Of a stretch of DNA of 34,956 nt, positions 23,480 to 30,215 are shown piece after piece (position 1 is the stretch's first letter; each line of letters opens with the position of its first letter). The DNA is from Candidatus Freyrarchaeum guaymasense. GTDB lineage: Archaea > Asgardarchaeota > Jordarchaeia > Jordarchaeales > Freyrarchaeaceae. The translations under genes and the position numbers were made by a program. The stretch spans positions 1 to 34,956 of the forward strand of contig JAUQZD010000004.1 in the NCBI GenBank assembly GCA_030587405.1, read 5' to 3'. The notes under the pieces are model-generated. The model ran no database searches and was not told the DNA's origin. It saw only the letters and a program-made list of their open reading frames with translations.

Positions 23480-24978
23480 TTGTAGATGATGTAGAGAGAG
23501 GTAGGCTGGTTGAGGAGGCTTTAAAGGGTAGCAAGAGGGCTATAGCCAGGCTGATAAGCATAGTCGAGGACAACCCTGCAGAGGCGCACGTTATAACTAG
23601 GCTTATCGCCCCCCACACTGGTAGGGCTCACATAATAGGTGTCACGGGGCCGCCGGGATCTGGGAAGAGTACTTTGATAGCGGCTATGGCTAAGGAGCTG
23701 AGGCGGAGAGGTAAAACGGTTGGAATCATTGCCGTGGACCCCAGCAGTCCGTTCTCGGGCGGCGCCCTCCTAGGGGACAGAGTTAGAATGCAGGGGTTAA
23801 CGCTCGACGAAGGAGTTTTCATAAGAAGCATGTCAACTAGGGGTGACAGGGGAGGGCTTGCGAGGGCTACCAGCAACGCGGCGAAGATACTTGACGCTTC
23901 AGGCAAGGACTATGTAATCATCGAAACTGTTGGAGCTGGGCAGTCCGAGGTTGACATCGTGGGGATAGCGCAGACGGTCATACTAGTCCTCCCCCCCGTC
24001 TTGGGGGATGAAATCCAGGCCTTGAAGGCAGGGGTAATGGAGATAGCGGACATCTTCGTGGTGAACAAGGCCGATGTTGGAGACGCCGATAAAACAGTCA
24101 ATGACATAGAGGAAATCTTAGACTTAGGCGCCCCGAGGAAGTGGAGGCCTCCCGTGGTTAAAACGGTGGCTTTAAGAGGGGGAGGCGTGGACGAGCTCCT
24201 CCAGAAGATAGAGGAGCACAGGGAGTTCCTAGCTTCTGAGGGGTACCCTCTGGAGGTCATGAAGCCGAGGAGGGATGAGCTCTTGGACGCCCTCAGGGAC
24301 CTCCTAGAGGAGAAGATTTTATCCCTCATGGACGAGGTGGAGTTCAGGGAGGTCGAGGAGGGGGTGGCGAAGGGGGAGCTGGATCCTGCCACCGCGGCGG
24401 AGATGATATTCGCCAAGGTCGTGAAGCCCGAGTACGTTTCACCAGGGCCACGCCACAGGTTAGAGAGGGGGCTGATCCAAGTTTACACTGGTGATGGGAA
24501 GGGGAAGACTACAGCTGCGTTCGGCCTCGCCCTCAGGGCGGTAGGGAGAGGGTTGAAGGTATGCGTGGTCCAGTTCATTAAGGGAGGGTTTGACTATGGG
24601 GAGCTCTACTCCTCGAAGCACCTTCCAAACCTCCACCTTGAAGCTTACGGGCTCGGCCGCTTCATACTTGGAAGCCCTTCAGAGGAGGACTACGAGCAGG
24701 CTAGGAAGGCTCTCGAGAAGGCGAGGGACGCCGTAATGAGCGGGGAGTATGACATTGTGATACTGGACGAGGTGAACCTAGCGCTTCACTTGAAGCTCAT
24801 CAGCCTGAGCGACGTCCTGGACATTTTAAGAGGTAAGCCGGAGAACGTTGAAGTTGTCCTGACAGGGAGGAAAGCTCCAAAGGAGTTGCTCGAAGCAGCG
24901 AACCTGGTCACGGAGATGAGGGAGGTGAAGCACCCGTACAGGGAGGGTGTGCAGGCGAGGAGAGGCATAGAGTACTAG
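23476..24978 (+). CDS. MeaB-type GTPase fused to cob(I)alamin adenosyltransferase (CobA/BtuR type)
   Basis: One 500-residue chain with two domains. Residues about 1-320 are a MeaB/MMAA G3E GTPase, chaperone of methylmalonyl-CoA mutase: Walker A GPPGSGKST at 58-66, the ETVGAGQSEVD block at 150, and NKAD at 197. From about 330 the chain is a CobA/BtuR-type ATP:cob(I)alamin adenosyltransferase: P-loop TGDGKGKTTAAFG at 338, VVQFIKGG, and ILDEVNLAL. It would make adenosylcobalamin and load it on the mutase. The usual ATG choice (23674) cuts off Walker A, so translation must begin at 23476/23479 or another non-standard codon. No stop interrupts the phase from 23446. Human MMAB is a different (PduO) fold, so this fusion is not the metazoan pair. 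Confidence 0.9.
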   Translation: MIVDDVERGRLVEEALKGSKRAIARLISIVEDNPAEAHVITRLIAPHTGRAHIIGVTGPPGSGKSTLIAAMAKELRRRGKTVGIIAVDPSSPFSGGALLGDRVRMQGLTLDEGVFIRSMSTRGDRGGLARATSNAAKILDASGKDYVIIETVGAGQSEVDIVGIAQTVILVLPPVLGDEIQALKAGVMEIADIFVVNKADVGDADKTVNDIEEILDLGAPRKWRPPVVKTVALRGGGVDELLQKIEEHREFLASEGYPLEVMKPRRDELLDALRDLLEEKILSLMDEVEFREVEEGVAKGELDPATAAEMIFAKVVKPEYVSPGPRHRLERGLIQVYTGDGKGKTTAAFGLALRAVGRGLKVCVVQFIKGGFDYGELYSSKHLPNLHLEAYGLGRFILGSPSEEDYEQARKALEKARDAVMSGEYDIVILDEVNLALHLKLISLSDVLDILRGKPENVEVVLTGRKAPKELLEAANLVTEMREVKHPYREGVQARRGIEY

Positions 24979-25011
24979 TTAAACTTACCGGGTAGGTGAA
25001 CGGAGGAAGGG

Positions 25012-25069
25012 GCTGGCGTACGCTCCCGCAGGATTTGAAGGGAGTCATCGACTGCTTACCCACGCCAGC
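25012..25069. repeat. Inverted repeat / 58-nt hairpin
   Basis: GCTGGCGT (25012-25019) pairs perfectly with ACGCCAGC (25062-25069). Inside, CTCCC pairs with GGGAG. The right arm has a 17-nt unpaired stretch, so the shape is asymmetric. It could be an operon-end RNA structure, an H/ACA-like RNA or a tRNA relic; it is too short for a tRNA. Confidence 0.6.
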
Positions 25070-25089
25070 ATGCAACTGATGAGGAACCG

Positions 25090-25095
25090 TTTTTT
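25090..25095 (+). terminator. T6 run after the mutase operon
   Basis: A T-tract (GTTTTTTC) 112 nt past the stop codon and just after the hairpin, the type of site where archaeal RNA polymerase terminates. Confidence 0.4.
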
Positions 25096-25208
25096 CTAAG
25101 GGCTCCGAACAGGTGGTGGAGGATTCCTTTATTACCCTCACCGCAGTTTACAGGGTTCAAGTGGCCCTTGATGGTTAAACGGTTATCTTCCGAGAGGCGA
25201 TGGCCATG

Positions 25209-25216
25209 TTTATATT
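25209..25216 (+). promoter_or_regulatory. Box A of the flavin-reductase remnant
   Basis: TTTATATT lies 33-40 bp ahead of the ATG at 25249, so the start of the remnant still has a plausible promoter. Confidence 0.5.
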
Positions 25217-25248
25217 TCAGCGTCTTCTTCCTGTCTTTTGGTGCTAGC

Positions 25249-25548
25249 ATGACCGTTGGAATCTGTGGAAGCCCTAGGAAGGGTGCAACCGAGTACTGCT
25301 TAATGGAAGCCTTAAGGATGCTGGAGGAGGACGGGTTAAGACTATTTTCTTCACGGTTAGGAGTACACGTTAGCTGTCAGACTGTTGCAACGGGGGACAG
25401 ACGTGAAGAACCGATCTGCTTCTCTATTCCTTCCACGCGTAGGCTGGAGGCTGCGCCTTTAGGCGAGTCAGCCTTCGTTAAAAAGCCTTTCTGGTTAACC
25501 TTCTTCGAATCCTCTAGTTTCACAGTTCCCAGCGCTTCACCGTCCTAG
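25249..25548 (+). pseudogene. Remnant of an NADPH-dependent FMN reductase
   Basis: From ATG 25249 the protein begins MTVGICGSPRKGATEYCLME, the conserved start of flavodoxin-fold FMN reductases, where GSPR-x-G binds the FMN phosphate. The family match stops around residue 30. In this phase the rest is low-complexity and gene-unlike. In the next phase, just after LEEDG, the DNA reads VKTIFFTVRSTR and then a stop, which looks like the family continuation; so a frameshift near 25335 broke the gene, and the remainder is missing. Family length would be about 180-200 residues. Confidence 0.55.
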
Positions 25549-25554
25549 ATGAAT

Positions 25555-25565
25555 AGTTTTAAGTG
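25555..25565 (+). promoter_or_regulatory. Box A of the second MBL-fold gene
   Basis: AGTTTTAAGTG lies 50-60 bp ahead of the GTG at 25615. It lies after ATG 25549, which argues against that earlier start. Confidence 0.45.
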
Positions 25566-25614
25566 CTGTTTGACTGTTGGAAGTAGCTTAGCTGTTCATG
25601 GAGGTTTGGAGAAG

Positions 25615-26499
25615 GTGAGGGAGGTAACAGATAACATATACTTGGTTAAGGGGAAAGGCGGAGGAAGGTTTCCTTATTCTTTCTCAATCCTCATACTCGA
25701 CGAGGTTAAGGTTTTGATCGACACCGGGTGTGGCGTGGACGTCCTAAGGAAACTTAGGAAGAAGTACGACGTTGACCTAGTCATTAACTCGCATACCCAC
25801 CCAGACCACTCAGCTGGAAACTGGCTTTTTAAGGGTAAGCCGATCTACGTTCCAGAGGAAGGATTTCCTACGAGCGGAGACTTAAAGGCGTTGTCTGAAA
25901 GGTTTACCGAGCCAGGGTGGCTGGCAGAGTACTGGATAGGATTCGTGACGAAAGTGATGGGGATTAAGAACTGTAGGCCGACGGAGAGCTACAATGAGAA
26001 AACGGTGTTCAAGTTTGGGGACACAGTACTTTTACCCATTCACACTCCCGGACACACGCGCGATCATTACTGCTTCTACGAGCCCAATGAGAGGATACTC
26101 TTCTCATTTGACTATGATCTCACCTCCTTCGGCCCATGGTACGGTCACAGGGAGTCTAGCATAGAGGAGACGAGGAGGTCCATAGAGCGAATTAAGTCTT
26201 TAAGGCCAAGGATCGTTGTTTCAGGCCATAGGGGGGTGGTTGTGGGGGACTTGGAGGCAGAGTTCGACGCTTTCCAAATGAAGATTGATGAAAGAAGTGA
26301 GAGGATCCTCAGGCTTCTTGGAAGAGGTCGAAGCATCGAGCAACTCGTTGACGCTGCCCCCATCTACGGGGGTTTCCCCTACGCTGAGCCGCTTTTAAGG
26401 TACTGGGAAAAGGTCATGATTGAAAAGCATTTAGAAGAGCTTGAGAGAAAAGGCAAGGTTAAAAGGGAGGGAGAGGTATATTTCCGAGTTGAAACGTAA
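25615..26499 (+). CDS. MBL-fold metallo-hydrolase, second paralogue
   Basis: About 294 residues. The metal motif is NSHTHPDHSAGNW, with further ligands in HTPGHTRDHYC and in FSFDYDLTSFGPWYG, and a late His in VSGHRGVV. The C-terminal 75 residues, from RILRLLGRGRSIEQLVD, form a basic winged-helix-like region. It is clearly a paralogue of the protein at 12686-13594: NERILF, DLTSFGPWYG, the segment order and the C-terminal helices match. GTG 25615 was chosen because GGAGGT lies 9 nt upstream and the first residues then match the paralogue in length; ATG 25549 is an alternative. It precedes the thiolase-like gene by 29 nt, so it may belong to acyl-CoA metabolism. Substrate unknown. Confidence 0.85.
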   Translation: MREVTDNIYLVKGKGGGRFPYSFSILILDEVKVLIDTGCGVDVLRKLRKKYDVDLVINSHTHPDHSAGNWLFKGKPIYVPEEGFPTSGDLKALSERFTEPGWLAEYWIGFVTKVMGIKNCRPTESYNEKTVFKFGDTVLLPIHTPGHTRDHYCFYEPNERILFSFDYDLTSFGPWYGHRESSIEETRRSIERIKSLRPRIVVSGHRGVVVGDLEAEFDAFQMKIDERSERILRLLGRGRSIEQLVDAAPIYGGFPYAEPLLRYWEKVMIEKHLEELERKGKVKREGEVYFRVET

Positions 26500-26528
26500 A
26501 AAACGTAGTCGGCTGAAGACTGCGGGTG

Positions 26529-27722
26529 ATGGGGTTGAGGGTAGCCGTAATCGGGGTAGGGTTAACGGAGATAAGGAGGAAATGGGATGCGGATTCTAGG
26601 CAGCTCGCCTATGAGGCCGTGAAGTCGGCTCTAGACGACGCTGGGATCGAGCCGAGGGACGTGGAGGGGATACTCACCACCCCGCAGGGCTACTTCACGG
26701 ATCCAAGAGACGTAGACAGGTTTTCCCCTCAACGAATGGGGGAGTACCTCTTCGTCAACGCCAAGGTGCAGGCTATGGTGGACATTGGAGGAATGAGCAG
26801 CATGGCGGCCGTCAAGTATGGCGTTTACGAGATCCTCATGGGACGGTGCAGGACCGTTCTGGTGTACGCCTCCGAGAAGCTGGTTAGCAGGGAGAGGTGG
26901 AATCCGTCCGTTCACGGTTACCTTGTTCCCTTAGTTAACGGCCTTTACGGCCCTTATGACAGTAAGTATGGTGTTATGCGTGCAGCCGTTTATTATGCTA
27001 TGGCTACTCAAAGGTACATGTACGAGTTTGGGGTGTCAAGGGAAACCATAGCCCACCTTCCAGTTGTCCTGAGGAGGAACGCCTCCATGAACGAGAAGGC
27101 TCAGATGAGGGAGCCAATAACGGTGGAGGACGTCTTAAGGTCTAGGGTGATTTGTCCTCCTTTACGCCTCCTTGACTGCTGCCCCACGTCTGAGGGGGGA
27201 GGAGCTGTGATACTTGCAGACGAGAAGACGGCTAAGGATGTGGGAGGAGAGGCGTGCTACATAACTGGGATAGGGGAGGTGCATGACCCTACGAGCTTCT
27301 TCCCAGTCTACCATTCCGTCACCGAGATCCCATCCGCTAGGATGGCCGTGCATGAGGCGTTCAAGCAGGCAGGGGTGAACGTTAAGGACGTAGACGTGGC
27401 AGAGGTTTACGGCCCCTTCAGCGGGACGGAGCTGATGGTTTACGAGGAACTGGGGTTCTTCAAGAGGGGGGAAGCTGGGAAAGCCGTGGAGGAGGGAAGA
27501 ACAATGATAAACCGGGGAGATGTCGCGTTAAACCCTTCAGGTGGGCGGCTCTCCCTTGGCCACCCGCCTTACGTCACCCCCCTCGCAGAGATATACGAAG
27601 TCGTCACCCAGCTTAGGGGGAGAGCTGGAGTAAGGCAGGTGAGGGACGCTGAAGTCGGGTTGGTCCACGCGGAGCATGGCATGATGAACGGGAACATTGT
27701 CATGATCCTTGAAGCGGGGTGA
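26529..27722 (+). CDS. Thiolase-superfamily protein (SCP2/Ltp-like) without the usual active-site Cys
   Basis: A 397-residue thiolase-fold protein. The fold is clear: VIGVGLTEIRRKW at the start, VDIGGMSSMAAVKYG near 84-98, NPSGGRLSLGHPPY near 336-348 and the end VHAEHGMMNGNIVM. In catalytic thiolases a Cys lies at the GGMSS position and another near the C-terminus; here there is a Met/Ser and EHGMMNG, so neither Cys is present. The helix after DVAEVYGPFSGTELMVYEEL has the Tyr seen in Ltp2-type aldolases, which also pair with a DUF35 protein. The DUF35 gene follows after 6 nt. Functions possible are retro-aldol cleavage of a CoA ester, a channelling role, or a non-catalytic scaffold. Start ATG 26529 is likely; TTG 26535 is possible. 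Confidence 0.85.
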   Translation: MGLRVAVIGVGLTEIRRKWDADSRQLAYEAVKSALDDAGIEPRDVEGILTTPQGYFTDPRDVDRFSPQRMGEYLFVNAKVQAMVDIGGMSSMAAVKYGVYEILMGRCRTVLVYASEKLVSRERWNPSVHGYLVPLVNGLYGPYDSKYGVMRAAVYYAMATQRYMYEFGVSRETIAHLPVVLRRNASMNEKAQMREPITVEDVLRSRVICPPLRLLDCCPTSEGGGAVILADEKTAKDVGGEACYITGIGEVHDPTSFFPVYHSVTEIPSARMAVHEAFKQAGVNVKDVDVAEVYGPFSGTELMVYEELGFFKRGEAGKAVEEGRTMINRGDVALNPSGGRLSLGHPPYVTPLAEIYEVVTQLRGRAGVRQVRDAEVGLVHAEHGMMNGNIVMILEAG

Positions 27723-27728
27723 AGGGAC

Positions 27729-28088
27729 TTGGAAAGGTTTTTTGAGGAGTTGGGGAGGAGGAGGTTTATGGTTCCAAGATGTGTCGAGTGTGGAAAGTAC
27801 ATATACCCTCCAAGAGACTTTTGCCCCTTCTGCAACTCTAGAAGGACCGAGTGGGTTGAAGTTGAAGGGGAAGGGACGCTGTACGCTTTCACAACGAATC
27901 CTGAGGGACTGCACTTCGCAGGGAAAACGGTTGGGATCGTAGAGCTAAAAGAGGGGTTCAAGGTTTTCTCCCTGATAAACGCCAGTGTCGACGAGCTCGA
28001 AGTAGGGCAGCCGGTTAAGCTCGAATTCACCGAAGTAGACCTAGGAGGAGAGAGAAAGATCATATTACACTCTTTCACTCCGATTTAA
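27729..28088 (+). CDS. DUF35 OB-fold protein with zinc ribbon, thiolase partner
   Basis: A 119-residue DUF35 protein. The N-terminal rubredoxin-like zinc site has Cys18, Cys21, Cys32 and Cys35 (PRCVECGKYIYPPRDFCPFC). The rest is the OB-fold (GTLYAFTT, VGIVELKEGFKVFSLI, VKLEFTEVDLGG). In archaea and in steroid-degrading bacteria DUF35 proteins form complexes with thiolase-superfamily enzymes and shape the CoA-substrate tunnel. The start is TTG, 6 nt after the thiolase-like stop, so the two are surely co-transcribed. Confidence 0.9.
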   Translation: MERFFEELGRRRFMVPRCVECGKYIYPPRDFCPFCNSRRTEWVEVEGEGTLYAFTTNPEGLHFAGKTVGIVELKEGFKVFSLINASVDELEVGQPVKLEFTEVDLGGERKIILHSFTPI

Positions 28089-28203
28089 AGGTAGCGGAAG
28101 GCAACGTAACCTTAAACTCGCCAGCAGATGCTTTTTGAGGAAGGATGAAAGGGTTTGACGCTGCGGGTTCTGTTAACTATTTGTCATAGCGTGCCGGGAT
28201 TAA

Positions 28204-28283
28204 GGGGGCGTAATGGTTTGGGTGAGCGTCAGCGAGCCAACGGCCAATGCTAGGCGAAGCTACCTTAAAATTATACGTCCCCC
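28204..28283. repeat. Inverted repeat enclosing small hairpins
   Basis: Outer arms GGGGGCGTA (28204-28212) and TACGTCCCCC (28274-28283), nine base pairs with one bulge. Within it, TTGG/CCAA and AGGCGAAGCT can form small stems. It is G/C-rich inside an A/T-rich gap, as for a structured RNA or a degenerate transposon end. Confidence 0.5.
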
Positions 28284-28698
28284 AACAGATCCTTCCATAA
28301 TACATACACCCTTCCCCCCTTTTTGACTACACCCGGAATACCATGGACATTATATTTTTTATACGGTCTTTGAGGGTTTCATCAGCATAAAACACCTTAA
28401 AGGTACGAGGTTCCATCAAAACTATCTCCTTTATTAAAGACTCTACACCGCCATGTTCTGACCATCATGAAAAAGAACTCCATGACTCTACATTTTTATT
28501 TCTAAAAAGTATTTTTGGATAGGAGGCTGGCTGGGGGATTTTAATAAGTTTGATAAGGGAAGCTATTTATCATCGAACCAAGTTAATGAAGTTTATTTTT
28601 CTGACGAGCCAAACGCGTTAGGTTCAATGTTTTTATATTTTTTATATTTCTATTCACCAACAATAAACAATAAGTTAACAGAGCCATGTTTCGGAACG

Positions 28699-28707
28699 CT
28701 TAAATTA
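28699..28707 (+). promoter_or_regulatory. Box A of osmC
   Basis: CTTAAATTA, 34-42 bp ahead of ATG 28741. Confidence 0.45.
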
Positions 28708-28740
28708 CATCTGAGGCTTACCGTGGTAGTGGTGGTGGTA

Positions 28741-29181
28741 ATGGTTAAATCTGTTATAGGTGCGATAGCTACCGTGAGTGAGAGAGGCGCCGAGGTTAGG
28801 TGCGGACGCTTCAGGTTTGAAACGTCTCCCTCCCCTGCCCTCGGCGGCGTTGGAGGCGAAGAAGTGCCGACACCTCCTCAATTACTCGTAAGCGCGTTGG
28901 CAGCATGCCTTACTGAAATGTTTAAGATGGTTTCAGAGGAGAAGGGGGTTAAGCTGGAGGGGCTCAGGGTGATCGCTGAGGCGAGCATCGACCCGGAAGG
29001 GGTTAAGGGCGTAGAGGGGCACGACGCCGCCCTAAGGGACTTCAACGTTAAGATACGTGTGAAGGGAGCGAGCCAGGAGGTGGCGGAGGAAATTATCAGG
29101 GAGGTTGAGAGACGCTGCCCAGTGGGGCTAGCGCTCTCAAGAGCTAACCAGATAAAGGTAGAAGTGAAAACAGGTAAATAG
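28741..29181 (+). CDS. OsmC/Ohr-family protein
   Basis: A 146-residue OsmC-fold protein. The two reactive cysteines are Cys56 in SALAACLTEM and Cys126 in RRCPVGLAL; these form the peroxidatic pair that reduces organic hydroperoxides. The PTPPQLLVSALAACL helix is characteristic. It is intracellular. The start is ATG 28741, after GGTGGTGGTA; an upstream phase from 28627 reads as poly-Val and aromatic low-complexity sequence and lies over the promoter. It joins superoxide reductase and flavin reductase as oxidative-stress genes in the window. Confidence 0.88.
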   Translation: MVKSVIGAIATVSERGAEVRCGRFRFETSPSPALGGVGGEEVPTPPQLLVSALAACLTEMFKMVSEEKGVKLEGLRVIAEASIDPEGVKGVEGHDAALRDFNVKIRVKGASQEVAEEIIREVERRCPVGLALSRANQIKVEVKTGK

Positions 29182-29314
29182 GGGCATTCCTGACCCTCGT
29201 ATGCGGGTGATGACCCTTTAAGATAGCCATCATGGTGGAGAGGTTTAGGGTGGCGGGTGGGTGCGTTGGGGTGGGTAGGGCCGCATAGATGCTGGAAGTG
29301 TAGTCGATGCTTGC

Positions 29315-30070
29315 CTATGCCATTATGGTGTCGAGGATCATCATGACGATGAATCCCAATATGACGCCTAGGGTTGCTTCTCTTTCATGTCCTTTAGCGT
29401 GGCTTTCAGGGATCATTTCGTCGCTTACTATGTAGAGCATGGCTCCTGCGGCGAGCGCGAGCGCCCAAGGGAACGTTGCGGTGAACGTTGTAACGAGGCT
29501 TGCACCGAGCACTCCGCCAACTGGTTCCACGAGCCCTGTTAGTGTGGCGTAGCGGGCTGCTTTAAGCCTACTGTAGCCTTCATTTACTAGTGGGACTGCT
29601 ACTGCCAGCCCTTCAGGTATGTTCTGTAAGCCTATAGCTATGGCTACGGTGAAGCCTACGTCGAATGCGCCTCCCCCGAAGCTTACACCCACAGCCAGCC
29701 CTTCCGGGAAGTTGTGAATGGTCATGGCGATGATGAGCAGCCAAACCTTTGCCAGTTTTGACCTGCCGCCTTCAACGCCGGTGACAGGGTGGAAGTGCGG
29801 TATGAACCTGTCAACCAGATGTATGGTTGCTACTCCTGCAAGTAAGCCGAGTGATGCAGGTATTATCCCTCCGATTTCCATTGATGGAAGGAGGAGACTG
29901 AAGAACGTTGCGGCCAGCATCACCCCCGCCGCGAACCCCACTAGTGCATCCATCACTTTCTCTGGGACATTCCTTAGGAGGAAAACAGGGAGCGCGCCAA
30001 TCCCGGTGGCTAACCCAGCCGCCAGGCTGGTGGCAGAGCCGTAAAGTATGCTTAAGGATACGTAAACCAT
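29315..30070 (-). CDS. ZIP-family metal transporter
   Basis: A 251-residue transporter with about eight membrane helices. The binuclear metal-site motifs are HNFPEG (119-124) in helix 4 and QNIPEG (149-154) in helix 5. A cytosolic loop contains HFHP (92-95), a short His cluster. Members import Zn, Fe or other divalent cations. ATG start with AGGTGAG upstream. Its transcript starts near a TATA element at 30110-30120, and an inverted repeat lies just upstream of that (30126-30142), so metal-dependent regulation is plausible. It is divergent from the DUF234 ATPase. It resembles ZupT-type transporters. Confidence 0.92.
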   Translation of the reverse strand: MVYVSLSILYGSATSLAAGLATGIGALPVFLLRNVPEKVMDALVGFAAGVMLAATFFSLLLPSMEIGGIIPASLGLLAGVATIHLVDRFIPHFHPVTGVEGGRSKLAKVWLLIIAMTIHNFPEGLAVGVSFGGGAFDVGFTVAIAIGLQNIPEGLAVAVPLVNEGYSRLKAARYATLTGLVEPVGGVLGASLVTTFTATFPWALALAAGAMLYIVSDEMIPESHAKGHEREATLGVILGFIVMMILDTIMA

Positions 30071-30109
30071 GATTGCTCACCTGCCCTTTTCTAAAACATG
30101 CAACACGAC

Positions 30110-30120
30110 GTTTTTAAGCT
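30110..30120 (-). promoter_or_regulatory. Box A of the ZIP transporter
   Basis: Minus-strand AGCTTAAAAAC, 40-50 bp upstream of the ATG at 30070. Confidence 0.45.
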
Positions 30121-30125
30121 ATCAC

Positions 30126-30142
30126 CGTGATTATGGATCACG
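30126..30142. promoter_or_regulatory. Inverted repeat, candidate operator
   Basis: CGTGAT-TATGG-ATCACG, perfect 6-bp arms with a 5-bp spacer, 6 bp upstream of the ZIP box A. The size fits a dimeric repressor or metalloregulator. Confidence 0.5.
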
Positions 30143-30151
30143 CTGGGAACG

Positions 30152-30159
30152 TTTAAAAG
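30152..30159 (+). promoter_or_regulatory. Box A of the DUF234 ATPase gene
   Basis: TTTAAAAG about 57-64 bp ahead of ATG 30216; a nearer TTTTAAGTATA (30194-30204) is too close to the start. Confidence 0.4.
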
Positions 30160-30170
30160 ACATTTTTAGT

Positions 30171-30196
30171 TAGTTTACTTTGAAGTAGTTTACTTT
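30171..30196 (+). repeat. Direct repeat TAGTTTACTTT (two copies, 15-bp step)
   Basis: Copies at 30171-30181 and 30186-30196 cover the expected transcription start of the ATPase gene, so they could be a regulator site. Confidence 0.55.
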
Positions 30197-30215
30197 TAAG
30201 TATACTGGTGGTAGG

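Larger units (their letters stand above)
24979..25248. other. Gap downstream of the mutase operon with hairpin and T-tract
   Basis: Holds a 58-nt hairpin (25012-25069), a T6 run at 25090-25095 that probably ends transcription, and the box A for the remnant gene at 25209-25216. Open frames here are poor. Confidence 0.4.
28089..28740. other. 652-bp gene-poor, A/T-rich gap with structured segment
   Basis: No clear gene. The left part (28204-28283) can fold into a hairpin-rich element: GGGGGCGTA pairs with TACGTCCCCC with one bulged base. A pyrimidine run CCCTTCCCCCCTTTTT (28310-28325) is a possible terminator. A 29-codon minus-strand frame (28327-28416) reads KVFYADETLKDRI, like the N-terminus of the Mrp protein in this window, and has GGAG before it. 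A plus-strand frame at 28213-28326 ends in low-complexity sequence. The osmC promoter is at the right end, CTTAAATTA at 28699-28707. Confidence 0.4.

Noticed and set aside
25012..25069. tRNA on the minus strand (TTCAAATC and 7-bp acceptor-like stem)
   Set aside because: Only 58 nt long, the T-arm loop is 12 nt and no anticodon arm can be drawn.
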